DNA of 25,085 nucleotides from an uncultured Oscillibacter sp. (GTDB lineage: Bacteria; Bacillota; Clostridia; Oscillospirales; Oscillospiraceae). The position numbers were made by a program, and so were the translations under genes. The notes beneath the pieces are model-generated. The model worked only from the letters and a program-made list of their open reading frames with translations. It did no database searches and had not been told where the DNA came from. The stretch is from contig CAMHDB010000004.1 in assembly GCA_946183715.1 (NCBI GenBank), positions 1 through 25,085 of the forward strand, read 5' to 3'. This document shows positions 6,920 to 14,270 of the stretch, piece by piece (the stretch's first letter is position 1; every line of letters begins with the position of its first letter).

Positions 6920-9064
6920 TCACGAACTCCCCGCCGACGCGGCGGAACTCTCCGGAACAGTCTGTGGGGAACTGTTCGGGTTATTGTCCGCCCCGTTGGG
7001 ATTCGTCGCCTCCGCCGTTTGCGGCGTGACGGGTACTGTCTCCGGGGCGTCGAATACGTCCACGGCTTCCGTCGTGACTTCCTCCGTCGGGTAGATAATG
7101 CTCCCTAACGGCGTCTCGCCTTCATAGTACGCCTCCGGCGGATTGTAGATTCTGTGCTCTGCTCTGTCGCGCTCCTCCCAGATTTTGCGCATTTCCTCCT
7201 GTGTGATTAAGTCGTCGTCGGTCACATAGCCCATCCGTTTAAGGGCGTCAATCGTGTGCGCCATGCCCGGACGCAGATACACCGTGATGTTGTCTAGAAC
7301 CCTGTCCGACAGTTCCTCAATGCCGTTGACTCTGTACCAGAAGAACAGTTGCACGGCGTAAATGTCGGCGTCATTCTCGAACCAGTCGTATTGCCCCCAA
7401 TTGCCCGACTTGGTGTCGTCCGCAATCGCGTTGAGAATTTCCGAAAGTTCGCGACTGCTGAACTCAAAGCCGTCGTCGCGCTTCTGTACGCTGATATTCC
7501 CGCTCTCAACACGGAAACGCGAATCGTTGAAACGTAAGCGCCGCAGTTTCATTTCCGTACTGTTTACGAAACTGTCCATCATGTTGTCATACGTCCCCGG
7601 CTCCGACATGCGGTCTTTCGAGAGGTACAGGAAGTAATTCCGGTCGACGGACAGTCCGTTTTTGAGGAGGTAGGACAGGCGGAACGTCACGTAGGTGTTT
7701 TGGGTGAAGTCGATTTCGCTTTCATTCCGATTCGCGCTTTTCATTGCGCTTTGCGCGTAGCCGCGCTCGTCGATGATACTCTTATGAACGGCGCGGAGTT
7801 GTTCGATTACGTCGGCGTCCTCGTCGGGGAACAGGTAGTAGGTATTGTTCGCGGTGTAGAGGCGCACGTACTTGACGCTGTCGACGGACGGCACGCGCCG
7901 CGCGATTCCCAGCATATCGAACCCCACGACACAGCACACCGCGACACATCCCGCCGCAACGATTCCCACGCCGCGCAGGGTGCCCTTATGGAATACGCGT
8001 AGCGTTTTCGCCAGAAGCATACACGCGCCATAGTAGCCAATCAGGCCCGCGATGAGCATGCAGAAAATGAGCGGGAGAATATGATAGGGGTCTTGGTCGA
8101 GGTCGAAGCTGTTGAAGATGATAATATAGAGCAGTTGCCCGCCGCCGAGGGCCAGCAGGGCCGCGATACCGTAGCGGAACACGGGCCGCCCCCAGTTCAT
8201 GGCGATGACTTCCCCGGCGCATTCGCTTTTCCGGTAGCGGTAGAGGACGTAGCCCACGCCCAGCAGGGCAAGCCCGACGAGCGTATAGACGAAAATAATC
8301 CACGCGTTTTCGAGCGTCACGGACTGTAAGACGCTTGTCGTCACGTTGGGTTCTCCGGGGTAAGGAACTTCCGTGTAGACGCTGTTTACTTTGACGCGCT
8401 TGACAATATAGACTGTCGGCGAGAGCCAGTCCGCAACGCCCGTGTAGATATGGGACAGCCCGAATACTAAATTAGAGGAAAGGGTGCCTATCAGGGATTC
8501 CAGCAGGGGGGCAAGGAAGTGGAACAGGAAATAGAGCAGGGGCAGGGCGAAGATATTGCCCGTAATGAAGGCCGCCGCCGTCGCGGAAGAGAAGTAGAAC
8601 ACGCCTTCCCCGAAGACACAGAGAATCGTCAGGAACAGCGGCCCCGCCGCGAAGCCCCCGCACACCAGCGAGAGTATGACGCAGAAGAACGCCGTCACTA
8701 CCCACGGAATCGCGACCATCGTCATACCGGAAAGGAAGTTCGTCACGAACAGCCCCTCCCGGCTAATGGGCAACGTGTGCATCATGCCGACGCTCCGCGC
8801 GTTGTACAGGTAACTCCAAACCGCCATTGCGCACAGGACGCAGTAGCAGAGCATGACGATGGGCGCGAAGTAGGCCACGCCGCCGTAATACGCCTGTGAG
8901 AGTTCCAGAGGCGTGATTCTCTGCATACTGCCGTTCAGGTACATCATGATACCCGAAATCGGAATCAGCGCGCCGAAAAAGGAAGTCAGTCCCCACAGGG
9001 GCCAGAAGCGCGTCAGATTCTTGACGTACAGCGTCGGATTAAAGAAGGATGTCTTTAACTTCAT
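6920..9064 (-). CDS. ABC transporter permease, YtrC/YtrD-like, with large C-terminal domain
   Basis: A 714-residue protein. Residues 1 to about 400 hold roughly ten hydrophobic helices of ABC-2 type export permeases, including MMHTLPISREGLFVTNFLSG, the coupling loop typical of YtrC-like permeases. Residues about 400-665 form a large soluble region, presumably extracytoplasmic, with sequence like LYTANNTYYLFPDEDADVIEQL. The last 50 residues are a low-complexity P/T/S/N/A linker. The ATG at 9064 has GGAGGGG upstream and overlaps the ATPase gene by 26 bp. It pairs with the ATPase encoded upstream; the substrate is unknown. The order GntR-ATPase-permease is that of ytrABC, which responds to cell-wall antibiotics in B. 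subtilis. Confidence 0.88.
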   Translation of the reverse strand: MKLKTSFFNPTLYVKNLTRFWPLWGLTSFFGALIPISGIMMYLNGSMQRITPLELSQAYYGGVAYFAPIVMLCYCVLCAMAVWSYLYNARSVGMMHTLPISREGLFVTNFLSGMTMVAIPWVVTAFFCVILSLVCGGFAAGPLFLTILCVFGEGVFYFSSATAAAFITGNIFALPLLYFLFHFLAPLLESLIGTLSSNLVFGLSHIYTGVADWLSPTVYIVKRVKVNSVYTEVPYPGEPNVTTSVLQSVTLENAWIIFVYTLVGLALLGVGYVLYRYRKSECAGEVIAMNWGRPVFRYGIAALLALGGGQLLYIIIFNSFDLDQDPYHILPLIFCMLIAGLIGYYGACMLLAKTLRVFHKGTLRGVGIVAAGCVAVCCVVGFDMLGIARRVPSVDSVKYVRLYTANNTYYLFPDEDADVIEQLRAVHKSIIDERGYAQSAMKSANRNESEIDFTQNTYVTFRLSYLLKNGLSVDRNYFLYLSKDRMSEPGTYDNMMDSFVNSTEMKLRRLRFNDSRFRVESGNISVQKRDDGFEFSSRELSEILNAIADDTKSGNWGQYDWFENDADIYAVQLFFWYRVNGIEELSDRVLDNITVYLRPGMAHTIDALKRMGYVTDDDLITQEEMRKIWEERDRAEHRIYNPPEAYYEGETPLGSIIYPTEEVTTEAVDVFDAPETVPVTPQTAEATNPNGADNNPNSSPQTVPESSAASAGSS

Positions 9065-9935
9065 AATCTACCCCTCCCAACTCGTAAATGAAGATTTCTT
9101 CCAGCGTCAGCGGCACGGCCTCCGCCAACAACGGGTGATAGGCCGATACCATTTTCTCAGCCTCGGCGGCGTTCATGCGCATGATGAGCGTATGCACGCG
9201 CCCGGTTTTCGAGGCGTGGAGCGTCGGCAACTCCGCCGGGACTTCCGTCACGCCCTCCGGGAAGACTACCTGCAATTTCACCATGTTGTCCTGCAACTGT
9301 TCGAGACTGCGTTCCACCAGTACTTTCCCGTGGTCCATAATCCCTACGTGGTCGCACACGTCCTCCAACTCCCGGAGATTGTGCGAACTGACAAGCACCG
9401 TCGTGCCGTTCTGCGACACGTCGCCCATGACAAGCGACCATACCTGACGCCTCATCACCGGGTCGAGGCCGTCCACGGGCTCGTCGAGTATCAGGAAGTC
9501 CGGCATACAGCACAGCGTAAGCCAGAACGCGACCTGCTTCTGCATTCCTTTACTCAGACGCCGGATAACCCGCTTCTCGTCAATCTGAAAGACTTCCTTC
9601 AGCTTTTCGTAGCGCTCCATGGAGAAGCGCGGGTAGAAGCCCCGGTAGAATCTCATCATGTCGCGGACGGTCGACGGGTTGAAGTAAAACCAGTCGTCGG
9701 GAATCGCGGCGATTTTTTCTTTCAGCGCGGGATTCTCCCACACGTTTTCGCCGTTCATCTGTACGCTTCCGCTGTCCTGACGGTAAATCCCGGTCAGGTG
9801 GCGGATAATCGTCGATTTCCCGGCCCCGTTCGGCCCCACAAGCCCGTACACGCTCCCGGTCGGCACCGTCAGCGACGCGCCGTCGAGCGCGCGGAAGCCG
9901 TCGAAGAGCTTTACCACATTCTCCGCCTGTATCAT
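9039..9935 (-). CDS. ABC transporter ATP-binding protein, YtrB-like
   Basis: A 298-residue cytoplasmic ATPase. Walker A is GPNGAGKST (34-42), the signature is LSKGM (127-131), Walker B with catalytic glutamate is FLILDEP (147-153), the D-loop is GLDP, and the switch histidine is H185 in VSSHNL. The usual Q-loop glutamine position reads IPDDWFYFNP, as in many YtrB/EcsA-type proteins. A C-terminal regulatory region follows residue 215. The start overlaps the GntR stop by ATGA and has a GGAGG site. It would power the adjoining permease; a homodimer of this subunit is likely, since only one ATPase is in the operon. Confidence 0.93.
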   Translation of the reverse strand: MIQAENVVKLFDGFRALDGASLTVPTGSVYGLVGPNGAGKSTIIRHLTGIYRQDSGSVQMNGENVWENPALKEKIAAIPDDWFYFNPSTVRDMMRFYRGFYPRFSMERYEKLKEVFQIDEKRVIRRLSKGMQKQVAFWLTLCCMPDFLILDEPVDGLDPVMRRQVWSLVMGDVSQNGTTVLVSSHNLRELEDVCDHVGIMDHGKVLVERSLEQLQDNMVKLQVVFPEGVTEVPAELPTLHASKTGRVHTLIMRMNAAEAEKMVSAYHPLLAEAVPLTLEEIFIYELGGVDYEVKDILL

Positions 9936-10321
9936 GATGGCATATCCTCCTTTTCGTCCGTGCGCTCCGGAACGCTCCGGATTAACTCCACAAGTTCCGA
10001 TTCCGCCACGCCTAGGAATTTCAGTTCCGCCGCCAGCGCGCGCAGGCGGTCTTTTAATTCCCGGCGGCGCTTCCCGTCCGTCTCCACGCGCTCCGATACG
10101 AAACTGCCTTTCCCGGGCACGGAGTAACAGTAGCCCTCGCGTTCGAGTTCGGCGTAGGCGCGCTGTATGGTGTTCGGGTTTATGCTCAACTGCGTCGCCA
10201 GCGTCCGCACGGACGGCAGACGCTCCTCCGCCTCCATAGCCCCCGTGACAATCAGGCGTTTCAAACCCTCCTGTATTTGCTCGTAAATAGGCCGGGAGTC
10301 CCGATAATTCAGGGTAATCAC
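9932..10321 (-). CDS. GntR-family regulator, YtrA subfamily
   Basis: A 129-residue repressor. The winged-helix GntR domain spans about 1-75: DSRPIYEQIQEGLKRLIVTGAM, then LPSVRTLATQLSINPNTIQRAYAELEREGYCYSVPGKGSFV. After it there is only a short C-terminal helical tail of about 45 residues. This is characteristic of the YtrA subfamily, which usually sits beside an ABC transporter and represses its own operon. The chosen start is GTG at 10321, because GGGGAGG lies about 9 bases upstream; the longer frame to 10360 has no ribosome site and would overlap the preceding micro-gene. The likely target is the dyad at 10700-10727. Confidence 0.9.
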   Translation of the reverse strand: MITLNYRDSRPIYEQIQEGLKRLIVTGAMEAEERLPSVRTLATQLSINPNTIQRAYAELEREGYCYSVPGKGSFVSERVETDGKRRRELKDRLRALAAELKFLGVAESELVELIRSVPERTDEKEDMPS

Positions 10322-10346
10322 GTCGATTTCGCCTCCCCTCTGAAAT

Positions 10347-10442
10347 TCACCTTCCCGCAATCGTCAGGGCCATCGCCGCCAGCGTCAGGACTGCCAGCAG
10401 TCCGACGGCATAGGCCCGAAGCGGTATCAATGACAACATCAT
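10347..10442 (-). CDS. 31-residue hydrophobic micro-protein
   Basis: Starts ATG-ATG at 10442/10439 (or GTG at 10445), ends TGA 10347-10349. Its sequence begins MMLSLIPLRAYAVGLLAV and ends LTIAGR: a single transmembrane helix with basic ends. A GGAGG is about 10 bases upstream. It is the third of three tandem tiny membrane genes and lies 25 bp before the GntR start. Function is unknown. Confidence 0.65.
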   Translation of the reverse strand: MMLSLIPLRAYAVGLLAVLTLAAMALTIAGR

Positions 10443-10449
10443 CACGACT

Positions 10450-10539
10450 TTACCTCCGGTTCAGAATTGCCGCTACCAGCACAATCAGGGCGATTATCAG
10501 TACGCCACCCCCGATAAGGCCCAAGGATACCATAGTCAT
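10450..10539 (-). CDS. 29-residue hydrophobic micro-protein
   Basis: ATG 10539, TAA 10450-10452. The sequence starts MTMVSLGLIGGGVLIIALI and ends LVAAILNRR: one transmembrane helix with a basic C-terminus. AAGGAG, part of the end of the preceding gene, lies 7 bases upstream. The ILNR ending is shared with the 43-residue protein just upstream (YILNRKE), suggesting common ancestry or a common site of action. Confidence 0.7.
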   Translation of the reverse strand: MTMVSLGLIGGGVLIIALIVLVAAILNRR

Positions 10540-10543
10540 TTTA

Positions 10544-10675
10544 TCACTCCTTCCGGTTGAGGATGTAGGCCAGCGCGAAGAAGAGGCCCGTAAGCGCCGC
10601 GCCGCCGGCGAAGAGCAGGTAGGGAATCAGCGACACGGGCAACGCCTCCGGGAGACGTTCCAGAAAGTCTTGCAT
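10544..10675 (-). CDS. 43-residue membrane micro-protein, first gene of the operon
   Basis: ATG 10675, TGA 10544-10546. The sequence starts MQDFLERLPEALPVSLIPYL, has a helix with LLFAGGAALTGLFFALAY and ends ILNRKE. GGAGG is 7 bases upstream of the ATG. An amphipathic N-terminus precedes one membrane helix. It is the first translated gene after the operator and promoter at 10700-10760. The B. subtilis ytr operon also begins with a small ORF, ytrG, so the position is precedented; the function is unknown. Confidence 0.7.
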   Translation of the reverse strand: MQDFLERLPEALPVSLIPYLLFAGGAALTGLFFALAYILNRKE

Positions 10676-10699
10676 AGGTGTACCTCCGCTGTGTGGATT

Positions 10700-10727
10700 G
10701 TACTAACTGTATTAGTTGAACTAGTAC
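10700..10727. promoter_or_regulatory. Probable GntR (YtrA-type) operator
   Basis: A 28-bp imperfect dyad whose ends read GTACTA and TAGTAC. It contains nested perfect inverted repeats, TAGTT/AACTA and ACTAA/TTAGT. It lies 4 bp downstream of the -10 of the operon promoter and covers the start of transcription, fitting repression by the GntR protein of the same operon. Confidence 0.55.
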
Positions 10728-10731
10728 GGAT

Positions 10732-10760
10732 AGGATAGCACACCGCGCCCCGCTTGTCAA
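10732..10760 (-). promoter_or_regulatory. Promoter of the micro-protein/GntR/ABC/amidase operon
   Basis: On the minus strand TTGACA (10755-10760), 17 bp, TATCCT (10732-10737) preceded by TGC (extended -10). Confidence 0.7.
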
Positions 10761-10773
10761 GAAGGTTTCCGGA

Positions 10774-10813
10774 AAAATTTCAGAACCGCGACGGCGTTGT
10801 GTCGTCGCGGTTC
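10774..10813 (-). terminator. Terminator of the MMPL-GLUG operon
   Basis: The 11-bp arms GAACCGCGACG (10783-10793) and CGTCGCGGTTC (10803-10813), with a 9-base loop. On the minus strand the stem is followed by TGAAATTTTTCC. It begins about 10 bases after the stop of the 1148-residue gene. Confidence 0.85.
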
Positions 10814-10823
10814 CTGTTATGGC

Positions 10824-13800
10824 TTATTCGCTTTTGGGCTTAGTCTTGGCCTTGTAGTGGTTATTGCGAAGGACTACCGCCACAATGAGAACGAGCAGCA
10901 CGACCGCCGCGACCGGAATCAGGTGGCGAATCATTTCGGCCTGTCCGGTGCCGCCCGGGATGACGCAATAGGTGCCGCTGTCGCCCTCCATGTCGACTAT
11001 CAGGTAATGCCCGCTGGTCTGCGCGCTGACGGTACGCCAGCGGCTGTCGGAGAAGCGCCAGACTGTCGCCTGTGTGTCGGTCTGGTTCAGGAGGCGGATG
11101 GAAACCGTGTCGTCCTCGGTCAGTCCGGCCCCTTCTAAACTGATGTCCATAACCATAGAATCCGACCCGGCGGGCGCGCCCACGCCGCTTTCCGTGACGC
11201 TCAAAACCGCCTCGCGGGTGAAATTCCCCTCGGCCAGTACAAGCGGGCGGCGACCGTCCGTCTCCTCGCTGGACAGCATGGTAATATACGGCTCGTAAAT
11301 CGGCTCTAAGCGGATATCGGGGTGCAGTCCGGCGGTGTCGAACGAGGGCCAGTAGCCGTGCAGGCCGCCTTTCTCGGGAATTTCCGGGAGTGTAATCCCG
11401 CTCAAGTCGTCCTCGTAGTTGAACGGTATCCGCTCGACTTCCACGCCGTCAATGACGAACACGACCGCGCATTCCGTGAACGCCTCCGGCGGGGCGCCCT
11501 CAATCAGAAGCGTTTCCCACGACGCCGGCTCCGCGATTCCGATGTAGCTGATACCGTCGATTCCTCCGACGCCCGTATCAAGGAACAAATTCCCCTGTAT
11601 TTTGCCGTCGGCGGTGTCGGCGCTCCCGGCGATGGAACCGATAGACTGTAGCCCGTCCGGGACGGTGGCGAATGTCGGGATTGCGCGGCAGTTGCGGAGT
11701 ACGTCGGCCTCCCCGGCGATTCCGCCCACGAAGCGTTCCCCGGACACCGTACAGCGGCTCCAGCTCTCCCGGACGATTCCGCCCGAACGCCCCGCGAGGC
11801 CCCCGGCGTAGCCGCCCGCCGTACTCTTGACCGTGCCGTAGTTCTCACACGCGACGAGCGTGCCCAGATTCATACGCCCCACGATTCCGCCGACGTAGTC
11901 CTTGCGCGTCGTGACGGTGCCCTCGTTGCGGCAGGCCTGAATGACCGCGCGGGTTTCGAGCGTACTCCCGAAGGTCTGCGGCCCGGTGATATCGTCCTCG
12001 GGGTCGATGTCGTACTCAATGCCGACCATGCCCGCAATGCCTCCGGCGTTGCGGTCTGCCTCCAAAGCGCCGATATTGACGCTCTCCGACAGCTTGCCCA
12101 GACGCGTACCCGACACGTCGTGGTCGGACAAGTCCGTAATGACGGTGTTCGCGCCCACGGAACCCGTGTTGATATTTTCCAGCGTCCGGAGCATGGATTC
12201 CGAGACCGCCGTCAACTGTTGGCTGATTCCCTGCAAATTCGCCGACACGGAGTTCTCCATACGGTTGACGGCTACGGTCAGCGCGTCCGCCGTATTCGTC
12301 AGTGTGCCCAGCGCGCTGTACAGGGAGTTACCCGTACTGCGCAACTCCTCCGTGTTACTCGTCACGGTGACGCTGACGGGCCCGGTCTCCTGCAAGTCCG
12401 ACACGGAACGGTACAGTTCCGTGGCCCCGGTCTCCAATTCCACCCCGATTCCGCTTAACGTGTCGGCGGCGGCGGCCATTTGCGACATAGGCTCTAGAAG
12501 TTGCCCCGACGGGTCTTCCAGATTCCGGAGTGTCGACGCCAAATCCGTCGCCGCCCCGGACATCTTCGACACCGCGCTGAGATAGGAATTAGTCGGCTGT
12601 CGCAAGTTGCGTAAGCCCTGTTCCAGTCTGTCCCAGTCGAGGGAAGAGCGCTGCGCGAGGGAGGAGATACTGTCGACAATGCTGCGGAGCGCGGAAATCT
12701 GGTCACGCAAAGAGGAGTTGACGCGGCCCAGCGCCGATTGTACGTCGTTGGTATTGAGCGGGAAGCCCCGGTTCAGGGAGTTTCCGATAGATTCCAGCGT
12801 GTTCCGGCGCTGTGTCTCGGCCTCGGCTATCGCGCCCACGGCGTCGGCGAGTTTCCAGAGGGCCTCTTTCTGCGCGGCGGTATCCTGTACGAGTACGGCG
12901 CTTTCGAGTTCCTCCATGCCGATTTGCAACGTGGAGAGCGTATTCGACAAGCCCTCCGTCGCGCCGCGCAGGGATTCGTTGTTACTCCGCAGGGCGTCGA
13001 TGGTTGATTCTTCGAGAATGCGCGTATTCTCCAAGGCGCTAATCGACGCGTTGAGCTGTTCTTCCGCCGTCACGGCGAGGGTCGAGGCCCCGGAGAAGGT
13101 CGTCAGGGACATCGTGATTCTGTCCAGCGCGCCCGCCACAGACGAGGCCATGGAGCGAATATTCGTGACGGTCGTCTCGCGACTGCTCGACGACTGGTCT
13201 ACGAGGCGCTGTGCCAAATCCCGCGCCGTGTTCGTGTTCCGCTGTAGCTGTTGGAACTGCCGCGACAGTCCGGATACGTTGGCCTCGTTGCCCGTCAGGG
13301 CGCTGTCAATCAGTTCCGTGAGTGTGTTCAGCTGACTGCGCAACTCGGACAGTACGGTAGGGTCGGCCAACAGCGTAATATCGGGCTCGGCCTGTCCGGC
13401 GATACCGCCGATGTCTTTCCGGCCCCGCACGTCGCCGCGATTCTCGGCGGCGGCCAAGTAGCCCGACTGCCGCCCGACGATTCCGCCCGTATTGTAGCCC
13501 GTATGCGGCACGCCGACCGTGCCGACGTTGGTACAACTCTGCAAGACGCCCGTGGACGTGCCCGCGATTCCGCCCGTATCGAAGAAGGCCTCCGAAACCT
13601 GTACGGATTCGCCGGGGGCGGACGTGTTGACGGCGGATTCGTTCCAGCATTTGAGGAGCATTCCGCGGTTACGGCCCACGATTCCGCCCGTGCGGCGGCG
13701 GCCCTGTACGGTGCCATTCATCGTACACCCGGACACCTCCCCGGTCTCCATGTTCTCCCCGACGATTCCGCCGACGTTGTAGCGCCCGACGACGCTTCCC

Positions 13801-14270
13801 GTGAATACGCAGTCGAGGACGCTCCCGGCGTTGATACCCACGATTCCGCCTACCTGTTCGGCGTCGCCGCCGGGCTGTACGGTGCCGGAGACGTTCAGCG
13901 AGCGGATAATCGCGCCCTCCTGCACGTAGCGGAACACGCCCATATTAGAGCCCGTCGCCGTGAGGTTGAGGCCCGAAATCGTGAAGCCCTCCCCGGAAAA
14001 TTCCCCGCTGAACGTGGGAATCGGAAGGAAACTGCGCCCTGTCAAGTCAAGATTGCGCGTCAGGCGGATGAGCTTCCCCTGCGACCATGTGTTGACCGTA
14101 CAGGCCCGCGCGAACTCCCGCAAATCGGTGAGCGAGGAAATCAGGTAGGCGCCGGTTTCCGGGTCAGTTTCCAGCGCGCAGGCGCGGGGCAGACTGTCCG
14201 CAATCGTCCAGAAGGACAGCACCAGCGACAGCAGTACCGCCGTCACGGAGCGGAATTTAGTTTTCCTCAT
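10824..14270 (-). CDS. Secreted, membrane-anchored GLUG-repeat protein with central coiled coil
   Basis: A 1148-residue protein. A signal peptide (about 1-32, basic start, hydrophobic core, RACA before the cleavage point) exports it. Residues about 105-295 hold GLUG-type repeats (GGIVGxNxGxVxxC...GxVxG), e.g. VGGIVGINAGSVLDC and NVGGIVGEN. A long helical/coiled-coil region rich in L, S, N, Q and T spans about 300-735. A second GLUG block covers about 738-880 (NAGGIAGMVG, VGGIVGRMNLGTLVAC, AGGLAGRSGG). A beta-rich region leads to a C-terminal helix at about 1115-1135 (LIPVAAVVLLVLIVAVVL) and the basic tail NNHYKAKTKPKSE. It is therefore a cell-surface protein held by one C-terminal helix. The start overlaps the MMPL gene by 14 bp, with GGAGG upstream. 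Partner function with the MMPL protein is inferred from this coupling. Confidence 0.88.
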   Translation of the reverse strand: MRKTKFRSVTAVLLSLVLSFWTIADSLPRACALETDPETGAYLISSLTDLREFARACTVNTWSQGKLIRLTRNLDLTGRSFLPIPTFSGEFSGEGFTISGLNLTATGSNMGVFRYVQEGAIIRSLNVSGTVQPGGDAEQVGGIVGINAGSVLDCVFTGSVVGRYNVGGIVGENMETGEVSGCTMNGTVQGRRRTGGIVGRNRGMLLKCWNESAVNTSAPGESVQVSEAFFDTGGIAGTSTGVLQSCTNVGTVGVPHTGYNTGGIVGRQSGYLAAAENRGDVRGRKDIGGIAGQAEPDITLLADPTVLSELRSQLNTLTELIDSALTGNEANVSGLSRQFQQLQRNTNTARDLAQRLVDQSSSSRETTVTNIRSMASSVAGALDRITMSLTTFSGASTLAVTAEEQLNASISALENTRILEESTIDALRSNNESLRGATEGLSNTLSTLQIGMEELESAVLVQDTAAQKEALWKLADAVGAIAEAETQRRNTLESIGNSLNRGFPLNTNDVQSALGRVNSSLRDQISALRSIVDSISSLAQRSSLDWDRLEQGLRNLRQPTNSYLSAVSKMSGAATDLASTLRNLEDPSGQLLEPMSQMAAAADTLSGIGVELETGATELYRSVSDLQETGPVSVTVTSNTEELRSTGNSLYSALGTLTNTADALTVAVNRMENSVSANLQGISQQLTAVSESMLRTLENINTGSVGANTVITDLSDHDVSGTRLGKLSESVNIGALEADRNAGGIAGMVGIEYDIDPEDDITGPQTFGSTLETRAVIQACRNEGTVTTRKDYVGGIVGRMNLGTLVACENYGTVKSTAGGYAGGLAGRSGGIVRESWSRCTVSGERFVGGIAGEADVLRNCRAIPTFATVPDGLQSIGSIAGSADTADGKIQGNLFLDTGVGGIDGISYIGIAEPASWETLLIEGAPPEAFTECAVVFVIDGVEVERIPFNYEDDLSGITLPEIPEKGGLHGYWPSFDTAGLHPDIRLEPIYEPYITMLSSEETDGRRPLVLAEGNFTREAVLSVTESGVGAPAGSDSMVMDISLEGAGLTEDDTVSIRLLNQTDTQATVWRFSDSRWRTVSAQTSGHYLIVDMEGDSGTYCVIPGGTGQAEMIRHLIPVAAVVLLVLIVAVVLRNNHYKAKTKPKSE

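Noticed and set aside
8913..10127. 404-codon plus-strand frame across the ABC genes
   Set aside because: Shadow of the ATPase and permease genes on the other strand: long because of high G+C, no ribosome site, histidine/arginine-rich non-protein-like sequence. The same applies to long frames at 6097-7029 (+), 13251-14330 (+), 16759-17619 (-) and 22357-23688 (+).
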